The notes beneath the pieces were generated by a model. That model ran no database searches. It had not been told where the DNA came from and saw only the letters and a list, made by a program, of their open reading frames with translations. A stretch of 64,000 nt of DNA from positions 80,497,674 to 80,561,673 of the forward strand of contig NC_135375.1 in NCBI RefSeq assembly GCF_049243985.1, given 5' to 3'. Positions 33,046 through 45,430 of this stretch are shown one piece after another. Within the stretch, counting starts at the first letter, position 1. The number at the start of each line of letters is the position of its first letter. This stretch comes from Paroedura picta (Eukaryota > Chordata > Lepidosauria > Squamata > Gekkonidae). The position numbers and the translations under genes are program-made.

Positions 33046-34080
33046 GGGGGATTTTTTAGGTCACTACAAAGTACCTCCATTTTGTGATAGCTCCACATGA
33101 GGCTCTAACATCTGTAAGCTGTTTACCAGAGAGTCTTGGTCATATTGAGTGGAATTTTTCCATGCCAGCCCCAGAGACTGGCAAACATATGTGATGCTGT
33201 CAGGGAGGCTTTCCACTTGATTGGAGTGAGCTACAACAGTTTACAAATGATGCAGCAGTCCCTGCAAAGACCAACTACCACATGGAAACATTTTCAGCAG
33301 CTTCATGTGCATTGGGGAGGGGGTGTAACATCTGATTTGGTCCTTTATGAGTTACATGGTCTGAACTATGCACATTGCAAACGCTAGCTCACATGGGTGG
33401 GGTTGTAACAAAATAGAGTAGAATTGAAAATGTCAATCAGTGGCCCAACGGCTTTGACTTTCAGATATGCTGAACAATCCCAGCTTCTATTGATCACCTT
33501 CACATAAATGTATGCCTTTGAAAGCAAAGCTGTTTATGCCTTTCCATGAAATGAAGGGGGGGGGAGGCTCCCTAAAAAATCTTGCAGTTGTGTTTAAATA
33601 ATGCCGTTCCTTGCTGAATAGCACTGACTATTCCCTCTGGTGCATTCTAGCTGGATGATGTAAAGTAGTTCGGGTGTGGGAGGCCATACCATGAAGCACA
33701 GGAAATAGCTTAAATCTTCTCAAATGTTTATAAAGTTAAGCAAATGAGAAACGGCTATAGCTGACACTGCCAACCACTATAGAGCCATTTTAGTGAGAAA
33801 TCATATATATATATTTAAGAAGTAATAGTAATAGCACCTCTCTGAATCAGTATTGAAGTAAATGGTAGAGGGGAGGGGGGTCTATAATGAACTGATCAGG
33901 AAGATGCAAAGCACCATTATCCAGAATAGTTCTTATGCCTATGCACCCAAGTTTAACAATGGACCAGACACTCAGGAGCCTAGAAATTAATTGTTCTTTA
34001 CTCGTCCAGATAGATGATCAAGATGGCGAGACCTCTGATTCCCAAACTGCGTGGAGCACACATGTGCCAGAAAAGAACTG
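33046..34080. other. Non-coding, nothing recognised
   Basis: No exon or classified repeat seen. Confidence 0.45.
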
Positions 34081-34083
34081 CTA

Positions 34084-34422
34084 GACCCATTATGCACGGG
34101 GGGAATAAAGCATATTCGGGGTGGAATGGCAGCGACTAAAATCACCGATAACATTCGGTGCCGGCTGCAACCGGCCGCAGCTTCGGTGCATGCCATCGAA
34201 AAAGCCGCGTTAGCAAAACGCGGAAGAAAGCGCAGCTTCCGGGTGACTGGGGCGCAACCAGAAGTGGCGCCGGGATTGCCGCGTGCATAATCGGTAACTC
34301 TGAGTTTTGCCGCCCGTCCCGTCCATCCCGTCCCGTGCATAACCGTTGTGCTTCGCGTCCTCCCCCTCCGCATTTTCCATGTGACCCAAAATCGCCATTT
34401 CGGCGGCCGTGCATAATGGGCC
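34084..34422. mobile_element. CpG-rich MITE with 16-bp TIRs
   Basis: Ends GACCCATTATGCACGG (left) and GGCCCATTATGCACGG (right, reverse complement) differ at one base. CTA lies on both outer sides (34081-34083 and 34423-34425), compatible with a 3-bp target duplication. The 339-bp interior is CpG-rich and repeats GTGCATAA words; it shares AAAATCGCCATTT with the 22.0 kb element. No transposase; open frames on both strands are compositional. Confidence 0.8.
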
Positions 34423-34429
34423 CTAGTGA

Positions 34430-37400
34430 GTTATAGGAAATAATGGTCAAAGGTCCCAGTGAACCCAAAGTAGCCCCTCACCGAAGGAGGCTTTCTGCTG
34501 TGTCTCTGTACCTTGCCCTTTTCCCAGTCAGGTTTTCTGGGGATGGATAATTCTGTCCTGTTTGTATGTTAAACTAGAGCATTCAACCACTCTCTAAAGA
34601 AGAGCTGCAGCAGAATTACCTGCAAAAAAAAAATCCTTATAAGAGGAGGCTTGCCTTCACATTTCTTTGCAGATCAGTGCTCTGGGCCCGCAGTTTTCAA
34701 AGAGCAAGACCATTTAGATGACATTCTTCATTATGGATGGGAAAGGAAATTAATTTAAATAGCTTTCAAACAAGAATGTTTAGGATGCAGCTGTAAATCT
34801 CCTAGATGAAATAAATTTCTGGAGGGGAAAGGCATCTATATAGAATGAGAGCAAATGAGTTTTGTGCAGTACTGTGATAGCAGAACCACAAATCATAAAC
34901 CCTGCACTAGTTCTGCCACAGACAAGCTAAGCATAAAAAAATATTTGTTTGCCAAAACAATCTTTTTTCATTCCTCACAGACTATTCAATGTACTGCTGA
35001 TTCATAATCCTTTGTAATATATTGTCATTAAAAATTGCTCTTGGTTTGTCTTAGTAGCCCCAAATGGGCATGCATTACCAGTCTTGTTGATTTGATATGA
35101 GGTTTTTGTCCATGTTCAGCTAAGCTCTCATCTCAGTGGATCTGCTTGATATGCATGCATTTTATATCTCCCATAAAGCTTCTCTCACATAAAATCATCT
35201 ACCCCGTGTATCTCAAACATCCATTTAACTTCCTCCAATTCATACTTTAATTCTAGCATCCCTTAGCTTTATAGGAAGCCTCAGTTTTGACCTGTCACTG
35301 TTGATTGTTCTGTTAATGGCTTTGCAGATTTTACTGAAAATTTTTGACATTAACAACCTGCCTCTCCTTAAAATACGGAATATTCCTCTAATAGTTTTTG
35401 CACATCAACATGAACTAGTATTACTGATTAGAATCCAGCATGAGCATCTTCTTGAAGCTCAACTTGGATAGCACCTTTTGACAACCTGACATCTCATCAG
35501 AACAAAGCTCCCTCCTTCTCATAGTGACATGTCAGAATGGGACTACAGACAACTTCATATATTAGCTTGCAGCTATTTTATTAGTTGTCTTCCTTTTCTT
35601 TTAACCGAAGTACTTCTCGCTTTGTGCATCATGATTGATTTAGGAGCAACTCAACGTGTGGCTAAAAACTATTCTCTGCATGTTAGATCTGCCATGATCA
35701 GACAGTTACGCTATATTAGACCATGAATCTGCCACAGAGTGAATCTTAAATGTGATGCCAAGAATTTTAAGAAATCTAACTCTCAGGTATTCTCTGAGCT
35801 AGCATCTAACTTAAGCTGAGTTGAGTAGCCTACACATATGAAAATATGTGGCACAGGCTGGTGCTGCTGTGAGCAGTATGGGGCTCAGTTTAAACAAGAA
35901 GCCAACTATATGGAACCCTGCACCGACAAGTTTTTCTTACATGTCTGATGTCCCAAGACAATGGGGATTCGAGAACTATAAGAAGATGAATTTGAGCCAC
36001 CATTTGGGAGAAGTTTGAGGATGAATTTGAGCCATCATTAATGATGACACTGAAATAGCTATGTAGTGTAGAATACTAGATATATAATACTGTGGTGACC
36101 TAAGGTGATCTCAGTTAGACTCTAGAGTAATGGGGCCAGAGGAGGGGGACTTCAGATGCCACTGTCAGTAGATATTTTTGGGGAAGGTGCTTCTGCATAA
36201 TTTGTTATGCTTAGCCAAAACTCTGATACTGAACTAAGACAGTGATTGCCACAATAGAACCCATAAGGAAGTATTATTCTGGGGTCTGTAGGAAGTGCTT
36301 GTTGGGGGGGGGGGGACCTGCCATTATCAATACCTTTAGAAAAAGAAACAGCTAACCATTTTTCAAACAGTCTCCGTTTCACAAGTAACTCAGCAGAGGC
36401 ATAATCCCAGTAGCTTTATCAAAAGGAAGAAATTGAATCAATACATGTATTTCATTCATGGATACAGGTAGACAATTAAGTGAAGCTGACAATTTAGCCT
36501 CAGGCCTACCCGATTTCTCTGAAGTGGCTTTGTACAGATTTGCAGTCATATTATTTGCTGGATGCTCAAAAAAATAGCAGCAATTTAGCCTGGATAAAAG
36601 GAAAGTGACCTTAAAAAAAGAAAGTAGGTTCTGTTCTAATTGGGGAGTCTGACTTAAGCAAATGAAAAAAAAAAAGCATACACATGCTAGACTAGCTAAA
36701 CATGTTTGTTGAGGGAACCCCTCTCCCCATTCTACTGACCCAGTAACAAAATTGCTTCTGGTGTGCAAAAATAATGTTGTAAAAGGTTAAATCTAAAAAA
36801 GGACAATTGAGCCTTATTAAGGCTGTCTTCGTTTAGATTGATGGGCTGCAGTCATTTAATATATTCTGAAATTAATATTGCTTGGCAATATAATTAAACA
36901 TGTCTTTCGTTATTCACTCAGTCTTGAGCACTGATTTGGACTTAGCCCTGAGGGGATTAATTCATAAGGGAGCTCTGAACCTTTTGCATTATTTGTAGGC
37001 TTTCTACAGAGACTGTGGAATGCTGCAGAAATAAGCATTTTTTTTCTCCATCTTTTCTTCTTAATTCTACATCCACATACAATATGGGGGAGGGCACTTA
37101 AGAGGACTGCTAGTACCAATGTAGTGAATCCTGTGATAAGAGTCTTTTTGAAACTGGACACATTTCCAAGGGTGATCTCATTAAAAGTGGTAAGGGGGAA
37201 AATCACTTTTCAGAATTAAAACAAAATCAAATCAAATACATGAGGAGTGGGCAACTGGAGTTTTGGGAGCTAGATTTGACCCCCACAAAGGATTAGCATC
37301 TGGTTCCTTGTACAGCTGCTGACTCCAGTTCCTCCCCACTATTGTGCACATCAGTCATTTACTTCCAAGCAGAAACAAAGCAAAAGGCTACTGGTGAGAA

Positions 37401-37605
37401 GCTTTGGTAAAGTCTTATGCATCCAGTGGAGTGATCAATGATGGTGAACAGCTGAGGGTGCCTAACAGAAAGGCTGTGCAAAAGTATCACTTGCTGCAAT
37501 GTGGTCACCACCTATATTGGAACACAGGTAATGTATACCTGGCAATGCTTTGCTTTCAACACATGTTGAATAATATGCTTAGTGATCATTTGCAACTGCT
37601 CCTTG
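34430..37605. other. Non-coding, nothing recognised
   Basis: More than 3 kb without a recognisable exon, RNA gene or repeat. It may contain conserved non-coding sequence, which only alignment could show. Confidence 0.45.
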
Positions 37606-37609
37606 CTCT

Positions 37610-38155
37610 CCTCTAAGTGGCAATCTTTCAAATACTTAAGAACAATCATGTCCCCTCTTGAACCTTCTCTTCTCCAGGTTGAACTTTTTGAAGTCCTTCA
37701 GCCTTTCCTCATAGGTCTTGATCCCCAGGCCATGGATCATCCTTATTGCTCTCCTCTGTATTTTCTCAATTTTGTCCACATCCTTTATTAAGTGAGGCCT
37801 CCAGAACTGCACACAGTACTCCAGGTGCAGTCTGATTAATGTGGTATAGCGGGACTACAACATCTTGTGATTTCGATGTGATGCTTCAGTTGATATAGCC
37901 CTCGACTGCATTGATCATCTTTACCACTTCATCATACTGTCTGCTGATATTTAGCATACAGTCCACAAGTACCTCAGGATTTCATCCATACACACTGCTA
38001 TCCAGAAGTGTATCTTCCATTCAGTATGCATACTTTTCATTTTTGTGACCCAGATGTAGAACCTTGCACTTCTTATTGAATTGCATCTTGTTTCATTTAC
38101 CCACTTTTTCAGCATGTACAGATCTCATGGAACTTTATCTCTGTCTTCTGTGGTG
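37610..38155 (-). mobile_element. CR1 LINE, 3' region fragment
   Basis: The + strand has the familiar reverse-orientation CR1 order: CATGTCCCCTCTTGAACCTT, CTCTTCTCCAGGTTGAAC, TCAATTTTGTCCACATCC, GTGAGGCCTCCAGAACTGCA, CCCAGATGTAGAACCTTGCA. The terminal repeat is not present. It overlaps in content with the fragment at 14975. Confidence 0.85.
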
Positions 38156-38534
38156 GTCACTACTCTTCCCAATGCAACTGTGCAATCTTAAGTGCCAGAA
38201 AGTAAGTCTTTCCAAACTAGTGGCTGGGAGCTGCTGCAGGAGTAGGGAAAGCTGTGCTTATCATGGAAGACATTGGCTAGTAGTTGTAGTTTATAATTTT
38301 GTAAATAAATTAAAAAATCGAATCTGTGAGACCCTGCATATGGTCTCCATAGGAAGTGTTTTGACTCTAGGTGACTTTGGGAGCTTGTGTGTTTGCATGG
38401 GTAGTTCTTTCATATAAAGACTGTCATCACCTGGGAATTGTTTTCCTCTGAGCCAAGAGGCTGTTCATTTATAGAAAAAGACTAAGATGCCCCTGAAATC
38501 TTAGGATAAGGTTGGGAAGCATGTGATACCTAAA

Positions 38535-38604
38535 TCCTCACTGAAGCTAAGCAGATCTGGGTCTGGTCAGTGCCTAAACAGGAGACCAGCTGGGAACCCT
38601 ATAG
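38535..38604 (+). mobile_element. 5S-rRNA-derived SINE fragment
   Basis: CTGAAGCTAAGCAGATCTGG, GTCTGGTCAGTGCCTAAACA and GGAGACCAGCTGGGAA correspond to the second half of 5S rRNA. It is cut short and followed within 3 bases by a hAT MITE arm. Confidence 0.75.
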
Positions 38605-38606
38605 AT

Positions 38607-38677
38607 CAGGGGTAGTCAACCTGTGGTCCTCCAGATGTCCATGGACTACAATTCCCATGAGCCCCTGCCAGCATTTG
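38607..38677. mobile_element. Half of a hAT MITE (CAGGGGTAGTCAA family)
   Basis: One arm, CAGGGGTAGTCAACCTGTGG to GCCCCTGCCAGCATTTG, is present and nearly identical to the arm of the 23.0 kb palindrome. The opposite arm is missing. Confidence 0.85.
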
Positions 38678-38679
38678 TC

Positions 38680-40155
38680 TTGAGTCCCATGATGGAAGGA
38701 AATTTGGATATAAATATAAATAAGAACAAAAAATAAATCATAAATACCAAATTAAAAAAGTATTGCTTATGTCTAAAAAACCCATTCGTGTGTAGCAAGG
38801 GCTGCTGATGCGTGCAGAAAGAATTATATAAGATATTTGGCACAGTGGTTTGTAAAGTGTCAACTGCAATGAACTGCAGTTACAAACAGGGATTTCTTCC
38901 ACTTTGGCTGGGATCCTAAGCACACTTATTTTGAAGCAAATTCCATTGAAATTCAGTGGGACTTGCCTTCAATAAACCTATTTAGGATCAGGTGCCAATT
39001 ACATATAACAGTCACAGTGATAATAAAAGGTATGTAGAAAGTAGTGGCAGCAGATTGCCTGGAGGGCTTTGTTTAAATAGTTCATGAGGGTTTAAATGTT
39101 TGTCTTGCCTAGCAGAGCACGCAGAAGAAAGCACTGGACAAATTCTAAGAATGTGGCTATGGAATTTCCTTAGCAGCTAAGCAATTAAATGGCTAAATGT
39201 GGCATATAATTTTTTAGACAATGGTTTTGCATATCCTGAAGAATTTTTAAAGCCACCTTAGAGTTTTGATTAATAATATTAATGTACTCAAATACCATAT
39301 TTGCAAATGTTCACACACCAGTTAGCAAGAATGAACTCTCTGTTTCAATGCCTCTTTATTGCACCCAATTATTATTCATAGATCAGTGAATGAATTAATG
39401 AAAATAAGTAAAGCACATTGATTCAAACAGGATACGTTAGGTCTCAAATCCTCAGCATATTTATCTGGGAATGAATAGAGTAACCCAATGGCTGCCAAAT
39501 GGTTCAGATCCCTCTTTCATGTGAAGAAATCAATAGGTACAGTTTCTCAGGCCACAGAACATAACCTTATCATTTTAATACGTTTTTTTTGGGGGGGGGG
39601 GAAGAGGCTCTTAAAAGTGGCACAGGTATGTTCAGATAGCCCTTCAGACTGGACTAGGTGCAAGTTCTTTCAATTCGGCCTCTAATGACATATAGTATAG
39701 TACATAGGGAAGAGTTAGCAATTCTAGTCTATCTTAGCTTAGTGCATTAGGCAAATGCTTACTTGGTCCTAGAGGAAGTACTTATTCTGTTTCTGTACCC
39801 TCCAGGAATTAAACAGATTTTATACCTCTTTTAATTTTTTTAAATAATCTAACTTCTTCAATGAACTAAGTCTGGCTATTTTCTTCTTCCTAATGCCCAG
39901 AGAAGATATTTATAAGGGTGTTGAGTGCTAGGGTATATTCTGCTTTTAGGGTGTATTCTGATTTCAAATTGGTTAAAGAATAGGAATGGGGAGGGAGTGA
40001 TGGGAGGTTATGGCGTAGGCATTATCAAGTATGTAACAGAGGTGCTCCAACAGATGCATCGTCAAGGTTGGTGGAGCAGATGGTGTTTTCCTGGTGACTG
40101 CAGTTGTAAGCATGTGATTTGCTCACAACTAATGCTCAGAAACAGCTAACAATAT
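38680..40155. other. Non-coding, nothing recognised
   Basis: No exon or classified repeat seen. A G run of 11 bases lies near 39590. Confidence 0.45.
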
Positions 40156-40157
40156 AA

Positions 40158-40260
40158 TAATTGTTTTATTTTTATAGCCCGCCCTTCCCAGTTGGCTCAC
40201 AGCAGATAACAGACATGTACATGCAATAAAGTTACACTAATAACAGTGGATGACTGTTTA
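40158..40260 (-). mobile_element. L2-like LINE 3' terminus
   Basis: AATTGTTTTATTTTTATAGC, CCGCCCTTCCCAGTTGGCTC, ACAGCAGATAAC on the + strand is the mirror of the L2-like 3' end. Short and 5'-truncated. Confidence 0.65.
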
Positions 40261-41035
40261 AATCCACTGGACTCCGTCTTTTCTAAATTGGGATGGAATG
40301 TCACTTGTGACGTGTGTGTGTGAGGGGAGGTGTCCAAAGATGGTTTTTTAAAAAAAATTATGCTATTGCCCTATTACAGCTGCACAATAACATCCAGCAA
40401 GTACCTTCTATTTAAATCCTTGTGGCTGAATGAAACAGAAAGGAATGCAGGCAAAAGGGGGAAGCCAATGTTAAAATTGACAAGATTTTTGAAAAACTGA
40501 CAAGCAGCTGCAAAGCCCCATTGTAAGTATTGCAGAGGATGAGGGGATTCTCTGTTGTGATATTGACCACTGAGTCACACAATCTCATAATGTGAGGAAA
40601 CATGTTGAGCGTACAGAATGAACAGTAAAACTCATTGACACACTGGTGCTGCAAGCTGTGATCATTGGCCACATGTGTCTGTGTGTACATATGCCTGTGT
40701 AAAGTTGGCTTCAACTCTAACACTCTTTACACAGGACTACAATGTATATGGGGAAAGTGTTTTGCCTGGAGCATATGACATTGAATCAAGATGGGTACAC
40801 ACACGCTGAAGGAAGGAAAATCAATGCAGAGCAACAAAGAAAACCTGATGAACATGCACAGTGAAAGCAAGGGAAAACACCCATGCATAATAGGCCCAGC
40901 ATGTGAATATTGCTTGAATTCTGCACAAGCAATATTAGTCAAGTATATTTCTAGCAGCAATAAATAATCTTAGGGACACACTTTTAAAACATTGCTCCTG
41001 CTTCTTGGTGATGCCCACACTGAACATTACTCTTA

Positions 41036-41172
41036 AAATTATTTATTTATTTACATTTATATACCGCCTTCCCCAAAAGCTCAGGGCGGTTTATATAGAA
41101 CTGAAAACCATACAGGAAACTTTACATATAACAAACTATAACATTAATATTATTAACTGATAATAACAGAGT
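41036..41172 (-). mobile_element. L2-like LINE 3' terminus
   Basis: TTATTTATTTACATTTATAT, ACCGCCTTCCCCAAAAGCTC, AGGGCGGTTTATATAG on the + strand mirror the L2-like 3' end (GAGCTTTTGGGGAAGGCGGT on the element strand). Confidence 0.75.
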
Positions 41173-41439
41173 AACCGTATAATATTAAACAAAATCATGA
41201 ATACTGCCATTGGTGGGGGAGTGTTCCTCTGTTTTGCTTTGATGGTAGTGTTTAGGGGGTGGTCTAGAGTGCTATTTTGTTCAAACCCACAGATCCACTC
41301 CTTCTGGTATCATGTTTTGTTTTTACAATTTTTTTCACACCTTTATGATAGTTCTGCAACATGCACGGATTTTAATTTTTTTTTAATTTTGCAGTTCCTA
41401 ATCCAATAACTTTGTTTATTAGATGATATATCCCATTAA

Positions 41440-41505
41440 TAGCTTGAATTTACATTGTGTACTCTCCTTTGTGACTCTCAGTGAGAAAGGCAGACTATGA
41501 ATAAC
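41440..41505 (+). mobile_element. L2-like LINE 3' terminus, short
   Basis: CTCCTTTGTGACTCTCAGTG, AGAAAGGCAGACTATGAATA resemble the last bases of an L2/CR1-class 3' end. Nothing upstream is assignable. Confidence 0.4.
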
Positions 41506-41513
41506 ATACATAA

Positions 41514-41716
41514 TTTTGCCAACTTTGGAAATTCCTGGAGCTTTAGGCAAAATGACTAGGGACAGTGGAGTTTGGGAAGGAAGGGAATTCAGCAGAGATG
41601 TGAAACCATAGAATCTGCCCTTCAAAATGTCTATTTCCTCCATGGAACTGGCCTCTGTAGTTGGATGTTCAGTTGTAATTCATGAGACCTCCAGGTCCCA
41701 CCTGGAGATGGGAAAC
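41514..41716 (+). mobile_element. Short interspersed repeat, GTTGCCA/CTCCAGG family
   Basis: TTTTGCCAACTTTGGAAATT, CCTGGAGCTTTAGGC, CTGGCCTCTGTAGTTGGATG, CAGTTGTAATTCATGAG, CAGGTCCCACCTGGAGATGG follow the family's order from end to end, with many substitutions. Confidence 0.7.
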
Positions 41717-41719
41717 TAA

Positions 41720-42770
41720 TTCCAACTGAATCCAAGAAAAGATATGCACATTTTGCATTCTTGTTCATTTTATTCTGCAACGAATCTATTAATTTACACT
41801 TTAAAATGCTGGTAGAAGGTATATTCCAAGGAAGTGATTAAAAGACCTATCTCTGTTTTTTCCAGTGGCATAAATCTAGAGCCATCTATGAGAACATGTC
41901 AGCCATACAAGCAGCTAGCTACTAGACAGACATTACTTATGTTGCATTGTGGTTCTCTATAAACAAAACAAAACTAATGAGTATTTAGTCTTGCTACAAG
42001 TTAACCAGCATTAGGAGTAATTGAAGATGAAGCATTGCTTGATAAGTCTTTTACTAATAGGGAGTACACAACATAATGTCAAAGTCTGTAAAAGATACAG
42101 GCTAAAATCCTAAACATCCCTCTTTAGAAAATTTAGTTAAAATCTATGAGATTTACATGTGAAGAAATATGGTTAGGACTGGCCCAATCGTCGTCTCAAG
42201 CTGCATTTGTGGATTATTAGTTGCCGGGCTAAAAGCAAGAGTCTTTTGTGATGTAATTCCATCCAAAAAGGAATGGAATTTGACCAGCATAGTTAAATTT
42301 CTGCTTTGGTTTTGGATCTCATATCATACATATGCGTTGTGTTTTCCTTTGTGCATGTGTGCGTGTGTGTGGCTACTTGCCATTTATATTTGCTGGTTTA
42401 CAGTCAGTCTAAGTAGATTACATGCCAGACAACTGGATATTATTTTAGGAAGAGTTAAAGCAGCAAATTTCATTTTTGTACATAAAGAGGAAACTACATT
42501 GGATAATCAGTTTAAAAGGAAGGAAGCTGATTATGCTTTCAGTGCAAAATGGAAATGATGAATGAAAATGAAACACTTGATACAAAAACAGAGGATCAAG
42601 GAAAGACTGTGTTCTGCCTGCCAGATTGGAAATTCAGGGGGTGTTTCTGCCTTTAAGGCTACCAACATGGCTAGCAATACATAGGTAGGAAGCAGCTATA
42701 GGCCTCTGTCACTGAGCAGCAGCTAAGGCGAAAGGTATATAGGGACCACGCAGACATACCAAACATGTCA
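41720..42770. other. Non-coding, nothing recognised
   Basis: A (GT)-rich stretch near 42353-42370 and a 129-codon open frame at 42169-42558 that resembles no family known to me. Confidence 0.4.
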
Positions 42771-42773
42771 CTT

Positions 42774-43640
42774 CTAAAGACAAAAACAGTTTCTGCATTT
42801 CTGATTTGGAAACTCTCGTTCTGTAGGCATAAGAGAGAGGAGATCAGTAGGACAAATGAAAAACCAGCGTGGATCTTTCAGCACAGGAATAATACTCCTC
42901 ACTGCCATACTGTTACCAAGTGGAAGTTTCTGAGCAGTTTCTAGAGGCAGCCCCACAGAACACATACTGCAGTCATCTAACCTGGATGTGAGCCTAGCAT
43001 GAATTATCATGGGTAAATCATGCTTTTCAAGGAGCATATCAGCCCAAACTGGCCAGGATCTAGCAGCACCCCAAAGGATAAACCTATTTCTTTAGTGAGA
43101 ATAAAATCCCTTCCAGAACAGGCTTAATGCTTGAGTTACTTTAAGAGTGATCAGTGGCACCACAGTTTTGTCAGACTTCAGCTTCTGTGTATCATCTGAC
43201 CCATTCCCTTCTCCAAGCATTTATTCAGACCCAACTGACAGAAAGAAGTACATCAGGATATCATCTGCACATTGATGCGACCTTACTCAAAATACCCAGA
43301 TTAATTCATTCAGCAAGTTCATATAGATGTCAAAAAGGTTGTGGACCAAGATAGATCCTTGCAAGACTCCACAGAATAAATATGTGACTGAGCCGAATCC
43401 CCCTGGCCACCAGAACTGGCCAGCTAAGTAAGAAGAGAATCACCAAAATATGATGCCTCCCACTCCTACCCTAGCTAAATCTCCAGAAAGATAGTGTGGA
43501 AAGTTGGCTTTAAGTTCAGGAGAATCAGCAAGGAAGTACTCCTTCTATCACTTTCAGGCAGGGCTATCAATTTATGTCCCAAACCCAGACTGAAAAGAAA
43601 TGGAAAGACATCAAGCTAATCTATCTCCTTCAAGACCATT
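42774..43640 (-). mobile_element. L2-like LINE, reverse-transcriptase relic
   Basis: The minus strand between about 43385 and 43255 reads CGVLQGSILVHNLFDIYMNL, then HQCADDILM. This corresponds to the G-V-P-Q-G-S and (Y/C)ADD catalytic blocks of L2/CR1-class reverse transcriptase, with the usual Tyr of YADD replaced by Cys. Lower coordinates carry LLEKHDLPMIIHARLTSRLD and VGLPLETAQKL, the conserved C-terminal part. Several stops and frame changes make it non-functional. It is the most complete ORF2 piece of its class in the window. Confidence 0.85.
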
Positions 43641-44435
43641 GAAATTGTATTGCCACCACTAGCATGAAGACCTTGCTTAGGAATGGACTGTTGGCCTATG
43701 GTGGTAAATATTTAGGTTATTTGTATCCAAGGATGACTTCTAACAAGCTCTTTTGGGCACTCTTGCTTCATAAAGCACCATATTTGTTGATTATATTTTA
43801 TATTCATAGATATCAGTCTATCCTTTTGACTACAACAGGAGTGTGGATGCTTCTACCTCTAACTAAATGACTCTGGGGTAACTTGGAATCTTTTTATATG
43901 CCAACCACATTCTGGACCATTTCATGCACCAAGTTGGCTCTAGCCAGTTAAAGCTCATACCTCAATTCAATTATTCATCTTTAAAGTGCTGCAAAAATTT
44001 GTTGATATAAGAGAGATGTTTAGGTTAGACCAGGTTTCTACTAGCTTTCAGCTCTTTTACCATGCAACAGCTGTTCTTGTAATCTGTGCTGAAACCGTGA
44101 TGTAATTATTTTATGTTTCCTCTTTTTCATACAACTCATTTACTGCTTCCCTGTAAAATGCTTAACTCCACAATAGTTACCAGTCATCATAATACTAATA
44201 TGTAAAATCTTCATAATGCTAGGATTTGGGGGCTTCCAATTAACAGACAATCGATTCAGGACGGACAACAGGAAGTAGGTGACTACTAGCCATGTTGACT
44301 AAAGGGAAATTCCACACAGAGGCAGCAGGTGTCAGCAAATCAGTAATAGGAGGCAATACTGAGGTGAAGGCCAGACTTTATACCATCTTGTTGGCCCTCC
44401 AGGAAAACTGGTTAGCCACTATGTGAAATGTGATT
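43641..44435. other. Non-coding; decayed repeats possible
   Basis: The block 44225-44430 ends with GGCCCTCCAGGAAAACTGGT and TAGCCACTATGTGAAA, resembling a dispersed repeat common in reptiles, but I could not classify it. The rest holds no recognised feature. Confidence 0.35.
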
Positions 44436-44436
44436 A

Positions 44437-44820
44437 TTATTATTATTATTATTTATTTGATTTGTATGACCGCCGCTCTCGGAAACCGGCTCGCGGCGGT
44501 TCACAACATTTTAATACAGATATAATATATTAACCATTAAAATTCCCCATTAAAACCCCATTAAAACAATGACTAAGTCACAATGATGGCGATTAAAACT
44601 ATTCCCGTACAGGCCCACTGGATGAGCAGAAGGGAACGGAGGATAATTGGGCATAGGATGGAACACTCTGGGGAACCAGGTCAGTCTAGTACTGGCCTCC
44701 CCCCTCCGGGGAGAGGGTCCGATCTTAGCCCCGGGCCATCACCCGGCCTTAGACAAACGCCTGGCGGAAGAGCTCCGTTTTGCAGGCTCTCCGTTTTGCA
44801 GGCTCTGATGCCAGACTAGA
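44437..44820 (-). mobile_element. L2-like LINE, 3' end
   Basis: (ATT)n at 44437-44455, then GACCGCCGCTCTCGGAAACC, GGCTCGCGGCGGTTCAC and, at 44755-44800, GCCTGGCGGAAGAGCTCCGT. The complement of the last encodes the ELFRQA end of ORF2. A 17-bp tandem duplication (CTCCGTTTTGCAGGCTC) lies at about 44771-44806. Confidence 0.85.
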
Positions 44821-44964
44821 TAGACTTTTCTGATTTATTGAATCACCTTCATCTTGAGGAGACTTTGGTTGATTTGCCTCCTGGTACATCAGGGGATTTT
44901 AATGGTGCAGGTCAAATCTCTGTGGATTGCAGCCTGATAACTCTATGTAGTATGCAGTACATAT

Positions 44965-45430
44965 ATTTTAATTAATTAATTGAAAACAGGCCACCTTTCT
45001 ATCCCATCCGGGTTCTTAAAAACAGCACACACAAAACATTAGAACACCGGAAAACAACATTAAAGTTACAAAGTAATTAAATAAAAGCACGTAAACAACA
45101 CTAGAACCAGGGATGAAGGCCAATAACCCTTACTGGGGGTATGCCAAACAAAACCTGCTGGCAGAAGACACTGATAGATGGAGACAGTCAAATCTCCCAA
45201 GGGAGGATGTTCTAAAGTTTTGGTGTCATGACTGAGAAAGCCCCATCTAGACTCAGATGGTGGGGCAACTAAAGCAGGCTGTCTGAAGATGCCTGGAGTA
45301 AGCAAGCATATTCATATGGGAGAAGACAGCCTGCTGTTCCCAGGCAATACAGGCCTGTAAAAGTTAATACCAGCACCTTAAATGGAGTCCAGAAACAAAC
45401 TGGAAGCCAGTGTAGATTGAAAAAGACAAG
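44965..45430 (-). mobile_element. L2-like LINE, 3' region
   Basis: TTAATTAATTAATTGAAAAC, CACCTTTCTATCCCATCCGG mirror an L2-like tail. TTAATACCAGCACCTTAAAT and CAAACTGGAAGCCAGTGTAG at 45366-45416 are shared with other L2-like 3' untranslated regions (compare 58.1 kb). Confidence 0.7.

Noticed and set aside
42169-42558. A 129-codon + strand open frame as a gene
   Set aside because: No domain, promoter or splice context; Cys/aromatic-rich composition typical of chance frames in AT-rich DNA.
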